From: Tetragonia tetragonoides
Taxonomy: Eukaryota > Streptophyta > Magnoliopsida > Caryophyllales > Aizoaceae
Direction: 5' to 3'
Length of the DNA stretch: 64,000 nt
Assembly: GCA_038025085.1 (NCBI GenBank)
Contig: CM076144.1
Location: 19,165,501-19,229,500 of the forward strand
Shown here: positions 54,849-64,000 of the stretch, piece by piece
Layout: each line of letters starts with the position of its first letter
Numbering within the stretch: position 1 is the stretch's first letter
Notes under the pieces: generated by a model
Databases searched by the model: none
Seen by the model: the letters and a program-made list of their open reading frames with translations, nothing else
Told to the model about the DNA's origin: nothing
Translations under genes and position numbers: made by a program

Positions 54849-55508
54849 TTAGCAATGAAATATCCCTCATCATGCCAAAATAGCTCGGGCTTTGACACAA
54901 AGTTCCAAAGTTTATCTAGATATTTGTCTAAATAACTATAGGCAGGTGTATCTCCATCCACTTACAAAATCAAAGCAAATTTCCATACCTCTGATTGCTT
55001 TTCCACTACATCCTTATCAAGCATCACCACCTGCTTCCATGCACGAAACTGAGGAGGGATATATGACAAGGACATTCCATTCGATGAAGCTCAATTTTGA
55101 GGGAAAAGACTCACCCACGGCTCCTCAGGCAGTTGTAGGCTCTCAAGGTTTGCATCCATAGACAAATCCAAACGCCTAGCAGTGCGTGACGGCCCAGCCA
55201 TATTGGTTGCCGTTGATGAGGTGGTCGTAATACCATTACTTAGTGTCGAAAAGTCAGCGTTAGGGTTAACTCAAATCGCTTCCATCTGGGACGGTGGAGT
55301 TTTAATCGCCGGCGAGTTAGTCGCATGGCTGGGACGGGAGCTAATCGAGCTGCCTACCATCAAGACAGTGGTCCCACGCCCTCGTCCTCTACCTCCTCCT
55401 CTCGTCATCTCAACCAGTGCACGTTAGCAAGCTTAACATACGCCGAGAGAGTTTTCTAGAGAGAGAAGTAGGAAGGTTACATTGGGGAAGTTTACTAATG
55501 CCAATTTT

Positions 55509-57430
55509 GAGGGTCGACTGTTAAAAAGAATATAAATAAGGCTTCGAAGTCGCCACCTTGTTATGACCTAAACAAGGATGGGTTCCAAAAGTAAAGAGTT
55601 TTATAAAATATTCAAAAGAAAATCATTTAACAAACCCGAAATTGACTCCATTGCCATAAGGCACGAAAATTCTTGTGAGTGGTCTGCGAATGCAAAGACT
55701 TGGGTTCGGGATCTAGGTTAGAAGGTGTGGACGTCGCTCGAACCCGTCTCCTCCTCCGTACTGAGTACGGGCTCTTTACTAATAATATGTTAAATCCCTT
55801 TGAAAGCTTTGAATTTGGTTACATTATGCCAAAAAATGAAAACACATAAGTTCGCATTGTCACACAACATGATTGCACGCATATCAAAGCAACATGCCTA
55901 AAATAGATGTTATTCACATATATACGGCGGGCTTGGATACGCGTATACTGCACTATATACCAATCGTCGTAGGACTTGAATCTACTCATAGATCAAAGCC
56001 CTAATCGTAGTTCTTGAATAAGGAATTCCGTCATTCGACTCTTGGGTGTCACTAAGGCAGGCTTGTTCGTTCTTTCCAGTTAGAGGGATGTGATCGAGAA
56101 ACTTATAAAATGACCCGCTAATAGAGTCGAATTGATCTGAGGAACCTCCCATTCCCCTAACATGGAGCGCAAGAAATGGTTCAAAATAGGATTATTTGCC
56201 TACTTATTCGAGGCGTTCAACCCAACAACATTTGATGATATACGAGGATCAACCAAATTCTTTGCTTTGAGTATAAATATTAGATTTCTCGAAAATATTC
56301 GTTCTTCACTGGGGAATGACGTTCACTTAGGTTGGATAAATGGATGATTTGAGTAGATTTTGGTCATGTTTTTGGTGAGTAGTGGTTCAAAAGAGTCTTT
56401 AGATAAAATTCCCCAAGATGGACCAAAGCCAAATAAGAGGGGACGATTTTTAGATTCATATATATTCGATCATAGGTATTCCACTGGGGAATGTGATTTT
56501 TTACCGTGGGATAGTCCGATAAGGATTCACGCCACTGGAAAAATATCCACTGGGGATTGATGAGTGAAGTCGGTTTTGAATAGTGGTAGGTGAAATACCC
56601 ATGATCTCGTATGAGCAAATAAGTGATTCAAACCTCGAATTAGATTTTGGGCCGATTTTGTACATAAGTGAATATACCGGTCTTTATGAATAACAATTAT
56701 ATGAACATACAAACACTCATGATTAAATCAAACAACATGTTTTATTATAGTGAGTTGAATTATTTAGGTGAAAATATGCATATGCAAATATGTATATCAC
56801 AAACGAATTAATAATGGCCTTAGGGAGACAAATTACATCATTGAAAAAAATATATACAACAACATGATACAAATATGTATAAATCCTACAAAAATGAAAA
56901 ATGACTCGGTCTTGATGTCCTTTGGGACCCATCTTCAAAAGATCAAAAAACCACTGTTGAAATTATTATTTTCAATGAATTAATCTAAAAACTGATTATT
57001 TACAACGCACTCTCATGAATTTTTGGACAAAGAAAAGGTCCAAACGAATCTATTTGTTCATGAAATCATTTTTAAAATAAACTAGACTCTTTAATGAGCT
57101 AGACTGAAGAGTTTCACATTTTTATCTTTTCATTTGATAATTAAACAAAACTCCTCAAATGAGGAAAGCAAATCTGTTTTTCTGCAAGTCTAGGTAAAAA
57201 TTCAAAAAATCATAACTATATCTCCAAGTAAACAATTGGAGTATTTCGAAAGCCTAACTTGTTTCATTTTTTTATCCTCTTTCTACTTTAAAAATATCAA
57301 GTTGACACAGTATGTGAATAGGACTGTGTCATCAAATTACGAGCTTTTGAAAGTCAGATTCAGACTTACGATTTTTGATTTAATTCAAATTAAGTACAAG
57401 AATTTAGTGTCCAATATTTACACACACTAA
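55509..57430. repeat. Old LTR-retrotransposon sequence (LTR or untranslated region)
   Basis: Phrases such as AAGTCGCCACCTTGTTATGA and GGGTTCGGGATCTAGG are of the type common in plant Ty3/gypsy Tat-like LTRs or leaders. A 330-bp part (about 56240-56480) matches 21890-22150 (TTCTTTGCTTTGAGTATAA, TTAGATTTCTC, TGGATGATTTGA). No coding domain is seen. It is the host sequence into which the LINE inserted. Boundaries are uncertain. Confidence 0.5.
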
Positions 57431-57435
57431 ACTAG

Positions 57436-58880
57436 CACTACTACAAATGTGATATTTACCCATGTTGAAAAACTTGCTTTTCTACAGCTATAAGCGTGGG
57501 AAAAAAAAATTCCATGCATCAAAAGAGTGGGAAAAATCATTGTGGAGAATTTCCACGGTTTTAAGTGTCTATGTTTGCCACGCTTTTTGGTACCGATAAA
57601 TTAAATGTTCCCACGCTTGTATCCTTTTTCTTTGAAGTTGGAAAATTATTCACCTAACTTAAAAGAGTGGAAAAAGGGTGGGAATTTTTAGCAACACGTA
57701 AAGCATAAAAAATTTAGTGGGGAAATGTTTAAATTTCAGGGTATTTTGTAACGAACCATTGTATGTCATATAAAAACTATTGTTTTCTTCTTTGCACAAC
57801 AAAACAAGCTCATATTATTCATCCACTTGGGGAAAAAGGAGAAAGTACAATATAAATATTTTTAGGGGATCACCTACAAGACACCTCAAATACATAAACA
57901 ATCATCTCTGAACAATAAAAAGTAAAACCAACCCCATAAACCACTCACACGAGCTAAATTAAGTCCTTATCGACAAAAAAGACTACAATAAAACTGGAAC
58001 TGAATCAAACTGCAGATTTGACTAACGATTCTATAGAGTTATTCACAAGCCTTTACTTATACGCTCCCTCAAATTTCATAATTTGTAGCTGAAAGAGCTA
58101 CCCTTCTAGCTCTGCAATATGTTCTCACCACAATATCTCTTGAAGACTGGAAGCACTTGAGCTCCTGTCTAAAGGCTCAGGGTTTTTGGGTAATGGCAAG
58201 TAATTTTAGGATACTAGACCAGATTTCAGCAGATAAGATGTAGCCAAAGAAAATATCCTGTATATTCAGATGCATCATGACAGTTATCATAATTGAAATG
58301 CAAGAATTATCTCCTCAAGTAGTCGCCTTAATGGTTGCAGGAATTAAAATATAGAGTGTTAATACTCAGCGCCTTACGCATTTGAAAGAAGTGCAACTAA
58401 TTAGAAATGGTTGCTAAAATAAAATATATAGTGTTAACAGTCAGCACCTTAAGCATTTGAAAGAAATGCATCCAATTAGACTAATATTCTGCACTTGACA
58501 AAATAGACCATAATTCTATGTTGTCCTTACTTGCAGAAGTACAGCTCTACGATGGGTGAGTACGAGGACTCTCCCTTTAACAAACATAAAATGATCTTCA
58601 TAGGCTTTGATAGAGAAAATTTATAACAATGTACTTTAATTTAAACAAATAAACCTGCCCAAGAAAACATTCTGACTTCACAAATATAATCATCAACCCA
58701 CCCCCATTGAGAAACTCAAGCAACAATTGCTTCAATAACAAATCCTAAAGCCTAGAAATAGCAAACATGCATGGTTTGTTCAACTAAGGCAAAGGAATCT
58801 GTGTCATGTTCAAAAGGAAATTGAATCTTGTTTAGTCACATACTCAATATACTAGCTAGTTTTACCATATCTAGTAATAC
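57436..58880. mobile_element. CACTA-type element, left end only
   Basis: CACTACTACAAATGTGATAT at 57436 is a standard CACTA terminus, preceded by TAG as possible target copy. Subterminal repeats GCGTGGGAAAA, AGAGTGGGAAAA, TTCCCACGCTT and CCACGCTTTTTGG follow in both directions to about 57720. The matching right end is not in the window; the LINE begins near 58890, so this copy may be truncated or may continue beyond. The interior to 58880 has no coding signal that I recognise. Confidence 0.65.
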
Positions 58881-58929
58881 TAACCAAGCAAATTGTTGTT
58901 GAGAACGGTGAGTATTTTAGAGTTGCAAC

Positions 58930-60213
58930 TGAAAATCCTTCGGCCCATTTCTCTTCTCCTCAATCTCACTGTCATTTTTCTACATCCAATTCTACTCATT
59001 CTCCCCATAACTTTCACAGAACAGAGAAACCCTCTTCACCCAGAATTGAAAATCTTAATCGCTATAATTCTCCATGGTTGCGTAAACCCCTTAATTAGAT
59101 AAAATTAAAATTCTTTTTCTTGAAGATATCCCTGTAGATGTGGGAGTTGAGTGGTATTGGAATGCTTTTGGAAAATGGGGGCGCGTTATGGATGTATTTT
59201 GTCCGCAAAAAAGTACCAAATCGGGGAAGCGATTTGGGTTCGTCAGATTCAAGTCGGATTATGATGTAAGAAAGATTGTTGAGCACTTTGATAATCTGTG
59301 GATCCTTAATCATAAAATGCGGGTTCGACCTGCTCGGTTTCCATCTGCACCTGTCAAGAAAATTCTGAAGGAATAGCGCATTAATGGTGGGCATCGTACT
59401 TCAGCTTCTGTTTCGTATAAAAAGGCTATGGAGTCAGGTAAATTTGCATATTTATCTTTGACTGTTGATCAGAGTAAATTGGCTTGGTTGAAAACTTGTC
59501 TTGTTAGGTCTGGGTGTCGGTGTGATTCTGTGTTGCGTTTGAAATCTGCTTTAAATTAATTTGGGCTGTCTTCTTTGGATTTGGATGTAAAAACTCTAGA
59601 TGATGGTCAATTTTTGCTATGCTTTCAAAACGAAGTTGTGTTTCAAGAATGGCAAGTTTTGCTAAACTGCGTTCCTTATTTGAGTTTTTCGAAGAATGGT
59701 CACCTGATTTGGGATCTATAAAGAAGACCAAGTGGCTTGCTATAAAAGGGTTGCCTGTGCATGTATAGAATATAGATATTTAAGATTGATCGGAGGAAAA
59801 TGGGCGACTTGGTCGGGGTGGATATAGACTTTGTATTCCATTAGTTTTGATGAAGCATGGATTAAAATTGTTATTTCTGGGTATCAAGCGGTTTGTTGAT
59901 ATTGAGGCCCAAGGAAGATTATATAAATTATTTGTGGAAGCAAAAAATTAAGAAACCTGCGAAACCCGAGAGTTTGGATAGTTCTGGAGGGTTTCTTCAT
60001 CAAGGTGGAACTGAGGACCCTCAGATGAGCAAGGATGATGAGGAAGCATCAGGTGGTGATGATGAGGTTTCAGGCGGTGGTGAGAATATTGAACAGAAGG
60101 GTGATGATATTTCTGATGATGTTAATTCTAGGCATGAGTTAGGGGATCAAAACATTGTGAGTCAGACTGAGTTTTCTTCTCTTGCTGATGCTCTAATAGT
60201 AACCCCTATTGCA
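58930..60213 (+). pseudogene. LINE ORF1 with RRM domain
   Basis: The region encodes a Ser/Pro-rich N part (NSPWLRKPLN just before a stop at 59095), then an RRM: RNP2-like ILFLEDIPVDVGVEWYWNAF, then MDVFCPQKSTKSGK and canonical RNP1 KRFGFVRF, ending NHKMRVRPARFP at about 59345. A central region with stops follows (TVDQSKLAWLKTCLVRSGC), then an acidic tail (KDDEEASGGDDEVSGGGENI, KGDDISDDVN) to 60213. The RRM presumably bound the element RNA in a ribonucleoprotein particle. The acidic tail is repeated in the duplicated copy at 61794-61980. Confidence 0.8.
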
Positions 60214-60555
60214 TAAGCTGCTGATGCTTTGCATTTGAATAAGAAGGGTATTAGAGAAGGATGCATGAGTTGGGGTATCCCTTGGTCGTTGACCGCCGTT
60301 GTGTTGCTTCCAGTGCTGAGAAAGTGCAACCTACAGGGTTGACTCCTACTAGTAGTGATACTAGGGCCACAAAGAGTGGAACTGTTCTCAGGAGTAATTT
60401 GTTACTTTCACAAGCTGCCTCTACTTGGTGGGTGGGAAAACAGTTGGGGTTATGTGACAGTGTACAACAATCGGACATTAATGCAAAATTGAAGGTTATT
60501 ATTGATGAAGAGGGGGGTGATGTTGCAGGTTTTGGGGGTGATCTGGTTGTTCATG

Positions 60556-61748
60556 GAACTTAGACTGTTATCTTGGAACTCTAAGGGTTTTGGGGATAGG
60601 TCTAAGTGGGGGGTTTGTCTGTGTTTGCATAGGAAGTTTGGTATTTCTTTCCGGTGTATTCAGGAGACTAAGTTGGAGGTACTTAATAAGTTTTTTCTGA
60701 GAAAGGTGTAGGGTGGATGTGATTTTGATTGGACTTTTCAAGCATCTCAGGGCATGCCAGGTGTTTTGTTGGCTATTTGGGACCTTAGGGCTTTTGAAAA
60801 AACTCATGTGGTGACTGATCCTATTTTTTTAGGTGTGTAGGGCAGATGGGTTGAGCAGGACAAGGACATTCTGATGGTTGTTGTATATGGACCATGTATT
60901 AGTACTAAGAAGCAGGGATTCTTTGATCGTTTACTACAATTTTTGTTGCAGAGTACTGTTGACTTGAAGGTGGTTATTGGAGATTTTAACAGTATAAGAA
61001 GGGATGAGGATAGAAGAGGTTGTGTTTTGATTGATCAGCCCAGGTGTATTTTTATCGATTTTGTGAATAATGTCGATCTGATTGAGGTAGGTTTAGTTTG
61101 TTACTAGTTTACTAGAATGGACGCTGGAGGAACAAAGTTTAGTAGGCTTGATAGGGCCTTCCTCTCAGGGAGTCTTTTTGAAGCGTGGGCTCAGGTTTGG
61201 CTTAAAGGAGGTGGGTGGTTTATGTTAGATCATCTTCCTCTTATTCTTAGAAGAGTACAACACGACTGGGGGCCGAAACCATTTAGGTTTTTTAACAATT
61301 GGCTTTCGAAGCTAGGAGCTATGAAGAAGGTTGAAGAAGTATGGAATGATGTCCCTGTGACAGGTTGGGTTGCTTTTAGAGCTAAAGAAAAACTGAAAGC
61401 AGGAAAAAGTATGTTCAAGTAAGATTTCAGTGTGTCCCAAGGGAAAATTCAACACTAAATACATCAGCTGCAAGGTGAGATAGAGAGCTTATCTTCACAG
61501 GCGATGGATGAGAGTTTATTATATCAGGAGCAGATGCAAAGGAGATATGTTAATGCTCAACTCAAGCATTTGAGAGCAATGCAGCAGCAACAACTTAAAC
61601 AAAAGGCACGATTAACTTGGGTTAGAGAGGGGGATGTTAACTCAGGGTATTTTCAAAGAATTCTTAAAGGAAAGTATGCACGAAATCATATGGTGGGGAA
61701 TTGTTTTAATGGTGAGTGGTTGGAAGATCCTGTTCAAGTTAAAAGTGC
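60556..61748 (+). pseudogene. LINE ORF2 endonuclease, copy A
   Basis: The frame starts MELRLLSWNSKGFGDRSKWG and has the endonuclease/exonuclease/phosphatase motifs in order: WNSKG, IQETK (about 60665), VVIGDFNSIRRDEDRRGC (about 60975), SRLDRAFLS (about 61140) and LDHLPLIL (about 61230; the usual S before DH is L here, but the catalytic D and H remain). The linker follows (PFRFFNNWLSKLGAMKKVEE; ARLTWVREGDVNSGYFQRIL), ending DPVQVKSAVLEGFF at the duplication joint. Stops at about 60709, 60838 and 61105 disable it. Confidence 0.85.
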
Positions 61749-63375
61749 AGTTCTGGAGGGTTTCTTCATCAAGGTGGAACTGAGGACCCTCAGATGAGAA
61801 AGGATGATGAGGAAGCATCAGGTGGTGATGATGAGATTTCAGGCGGTGGTGAGAATATTGAACAGAAGGGTGATGATATTTCTGATGATGTTAATTCTAG
61901 GCATGAGTTAGGGGATCAAAACATTGTGAGTCAGACTAAGTTTCCTTCTCTTGCTGATGCTCTAATAGTAACCCATATTGCACAAGATGCTGATACTTTG
62001 CATTTGAATAAGAAGGGTATTGGAGAAGGATGCATGACTTGGGGTATCCCTTGGTTGTTGATTGCCGATGTGTTGCTTCCAGTGCTGAGAAAGTGCAACC
62101 TTCAGGGTTGACACCTACTAGTGGTGATACTAGGTCCACATATAGTGGAATTGTTCACAAGAATAATTTGTTACTTTCACAAGCTGCCTCTACTTGGTGG
62201 ATGGGAAAACATTTGGGGTTATGTGACGGTGTACAACAGTCGGACATTAATGCAAAATTGAAGGTTATCATTGACGAAGAGGGAGGGTCGTAATGTTGCA
62301 GGTTTTGGGGGTGATATGGTTGTTCATGGAACTTAGACTCTTATCTTAGAACCCTAGGGGTTTTGAAGATGGGTCTAAGTGGGGGGTTTGTCAGAGTTTG
62401 CATAGGAAGTTTGGTATTTCTTTCAAGTGTATTCAGGAGACTAAGTTGGAGGTACTTAATCAGTTTTTTCTGAGAAAGGTGTGGGGTGGATGTGATTTTG
62501 ATTGGACTTTTCAAGCTTCTTAGGGCATGTCAGGTGGTTTGTTGGCTATTTGGGACCCTAGGGCTTTTGCAAAAACTCATATGGTGGTTGATCCTAATTT
62601 TTTAAGTGTGTAGGGCAGATGGGTTGAGCAGGACAAGGAGATTCTGGTGGTTGTTGTATATGAACCATGTATTACTACTGAGAAGCAAGGATTCTTTGAT
62701 CGTTTACTACAATTTTTGTTGCAGAGTATTGTTGACTTGAAGGTGGTCATTGGAGATTTTAACAGTACAAAAAGTTAAGAGGATAGAAGAGGTTGTGTTA
62801 GGATTGATCAGTCCAAGTCTATTTTTAATGATTTTGTGAATAACGTCGATCTGATTGAGGTAGGTTTAGTTTGTTACCAGTTTATTGGAATGGATGATGC
62901 AGGAACAAAGTTTAGTAGGCTTGATAGGGGCTTCCTCTCATGGAGTCTTTTTGATGCGTGGCCTCAGGTTTGTCTTAAAGGAGGTGGATGGTTTATGTTT
63001 GATCATCTTCCTCTTATTCTAGGAAGAGTACAACAAGACTGGGGGCCGAAATCGTTTAGGTTTTTTAACAATTGGCTTTCGAAGCTAGGAGCTATGAAGA
63101 AGGTTGAAGAAGTATGGAATAATGTCCCTGTGACAGGTTGGGCTGCTTTTAGAGCTAAAGAAAAACTGAAAGCAGGAAAAGTATGTTCAAGCAAGATTTC
63201 AGTGTGTCCCAAGGGCAAATTCAATACCAAATCCATCAGCTACAAGGTGCGATGGAGAGCTTATCTGCACAGGCGATGCATGAGGGGTTGTTAGATCATG
63301 AGGAGCAGATGCAAAGGAGAGAGGTTAATGGTCAACTCAAGTATTTGAGAACAATGCAGCAATAACAACTAAAAA
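61749..63375 (+). pseudogene. Duplicated ORF1 tail and endonuclease, copy B
   Basis: This repeats 59990-61615 at an offset of 1759-1775 bp, with substitutions and indels scattered through it. It again gives the acidic ORF1 tail (61794-61980), WNSKG-equivalent start region (62330), QETKLEVLNQFF (62430), VIGDFNST (62745), SRLDRGFLSW (62910) and DHLPLILGRV (63000). It has different lesions from copy A (for example GGGRNVAG-type frameshift near 62290). It ends at about 63375 inside the linker (LKYLRTMQQ). Confidence 0.88.
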
Positions 63376-63383
63376 TTCTTGGT

Positions 63384-64000
63384 TGTAGGAAGGTCGCTTC
63401 CACTCTTCATTACTATTAGATGTTTGCTCCCGTTCTTGATTGTTGTCGGGAGGTTGCTTTCGAGCTTGATTGTGTATTGAATACTGAGTTCCGGGCTTGA
63501 AGGTTTCAATGGAGAGCGGGTACACTCAAACTTGCAGTGGAGACATGCAGATAGGGGAAAGATGCAATAGACATGCCCAACTCAGCATCACAAGATGTAA
63601 AAGAAAACGACATAGTAATATGCATGGGGCAAAAGGGAATTGACATGTAAACACGCAGAGATTCAAGACATTGAGAAATCATGTACACATGCATACTTTT
63701 GAAGGCGAATCCAGTACTTATGTAAATATGATGTATGCAGACTCACGTCTCCATGCAACCTATATAACCTAGTATGCACGACATTCCTACAGGGTCTGAA
63801 GGGGGTGTTCATATTGAAGAATTTTTGTGATCAAGGATTTCATTCTTGTGGTGATCTTGACAGAGTATGAGACAAGTGGACAAGACTAGGTGCAGTGAAG
63901 GGAGAACCAGCCCACAGTTTGATGTGTGGTTCTTGATGATTATGACCTACTCGAGGAGCTATGGATGTTAATGTAGTGGTACAAAATATCCTAACTTAAG
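63384..64000. repeat. Second copy of gag-bearing LTR element interior (partial)
   Basis: The sequence matches about 4752-5392 through to the window end: TTTGCTCCCGTTCTT, GGGAAAGATGCAATAGACAT, TTTGATGTGTGGTTCTTGA and AAAATATCCTAACTTAAG occur in the same order and direction. It begins directly after the truncated LINE, at an internal position of the LTR element instead of at an LTR, so a deletion or rearrangement made this junction. Confidence 0.9.

Larger units (their letters stand above)
53703..55408 (-). pseudogene. LINE ORF1: DUF4283 and CCHC-type zinc finger, broken by stops and a MITE
   Basis: The start at 55408 reads MTRGGGRGRGRGTTVLMVGS, a basic Gly/Arg-rich N terminus. A DUF4283 RNA-binding-type domain follows (SYLDKYLDKLWNFVSKPELF, then HDEGYFIAK), interrupted at 54535-54848 by a MITE, and continues towards FARVLVEIDIT at about 54250. 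The final open part (54233-53703, 176 codons) has YDWKPEFCKYCLQFGHDCEF, a CCHC_4-type zinc finger, then a Pro/Gly-rich tail ending PPPSQ. Stops occur at about 55283, 55095 and 54960. ORF1 proteins of this type bind the LINE RNA. Its stop overlaps the ORF2 start as ATGA. Confidence 0.85.
50229..55508 (-). mobile_element. Full-length L1-type LINE, inactive, with 14-bp target duplication
   Basis: GAGGGTCGACTGTT lies at 50215-50228 and 55509-55522, a perfect 14-bp target-site duplication typical of LINE integration. On the minus strand the element starts with a short leader, has ORF1 (55408-53703), overlapping ORF2 (53706 to about 50400), and ends in a short A run (T at 50229-50235 on plus). Length is 5280 bp, or 4963 bp without the MITE at 54535-54848. 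Several stops and frameshifts break both frames. No RNase H domain is seen after zf-RVT, unlike the LINE at 1-2041, so this belongs to another plant L1 group. Confidence 0.93.
58890..63375 (+). mobile_element. RRM-type L1 LINE with internal 1.76-kb tandem duplication, truncated before RT
   Basis: ORF1 with an RNA recognition motif (59104-59345) and ORF2 with an endonuclease are on the plus strand. The segment 59990-61748 is repeated at 61749-63375, so ORF1 tail and endonuclease occur twice. The reverse transcriptase is missing: both copies stop in the linker after the endonuclease, and the second copy is followed by LTR-element sequence. LINEs with an RRM in ORF1 were described from beet (BNR group). 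Many stops show it is inactive. Confidence 0.85.
59990..63375 (+). repeat. Tandem duplication, unit about 1.76 kb
   Basis: Both copies start with AGTTCTGGAGGGTTTCTTCA (59990 and 61749). In copy A this is ORF1 text (SGGFLHQGGTEDPQ); at the joint the same bases read in another frame as ORF2 linker text (VLEGFF), so the joint lies in or beside a short shared sequence. Unit A is 1759 bp; copy B lacks the last 130 bp or so. Confidence 0.9.

Overview
This window looks like nuclear DNA of a flowering plant, most likely a eudicot. Supporting signs are spliced genes with GT..AG introns (a laccase 5' part and a chloroplast-type DnaJ zinc-finger protein), an intronless RING-H2/DUF1117 ubiquitin-ligase gene, and dense nested plant transposable elements: L1-type LINEs, Ty3/gypsy LTR elements, CACTA, hAT, Helitron and MITEs. 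One LINE has an RRM in its first ORF, a type described from beet (BNR elements), so Caryophyllales is possible, but I cannot prove the species. I see no rRNA genes, functional tRNAs, CRISPR arrays, bacterial operons or organellar genes.

Layout. 1-2041: 3' half of a decayed LINE on the minus strand. 2042-10488: a minus-strand LTR element with 1.4-kb LTRs and a broken gag but no visible pol; it carries a 66-bp tandem array. 10490-14140: a decayed multi-exon gene of transposon-associated look, split by a 2.6-kb solo LTR (11380-13995) with a perfect 5-bp target duplication. 14141-16640: strongly G-rich degenerate repeat, interrupted by a 731-bp hAT-like element. 17500-18288: 5' part of a laccase gene (minus), broken in exon 3. 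19064-26034: two 0.7-kb direct repeats flanking a 5.5-kb AT-rich element with inverted termini and satellite-like internal repeats. 27396-27758: LINE tail. 28310-28882: an intact two-exon DnaJ-type zinc-finger gene (minus).

29519-39410: a complete CACTA transposon (TSD GTG) without recognisable transposase, containing a nearly intact Ty3/gypsy element (32521-38385, TSD TAACT) with an uninterrupted 1199-codon pol. Its 3' LTR carries a 42-nt inverted copy of its own integrase sequence. 41570-42634: intact RDUF-type RING-H2 gene. 43033-47826: three or four MITEs and a decayed hAT element that has a further MITE in its transposase and tRNA-like pol III boxes near one end. 48130-50058: a probable Helitron with an RPA-like exon. 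50229-55508: a full-length but inactive LINE with a 14-bp TSD, itself hit by a Tourist-like MITE and inserted in older LTR-retrotransposon sequence (to about 57430). 57436-58880: one end of a second CACTA. 58890-63375: an RRM-type LINE with a 1.76-kb internal tandem duplication. 63384-64000: a second copy of part of the gag-bearing LTR element seen at the left.

Only two host genes look intact: the DnaJ-type protein (124 aa, predicted plastid) and the RING-H2 ligase (354 aa). They show no functional link. The rest records successive transposon insertions whose order can be read from the nesting.
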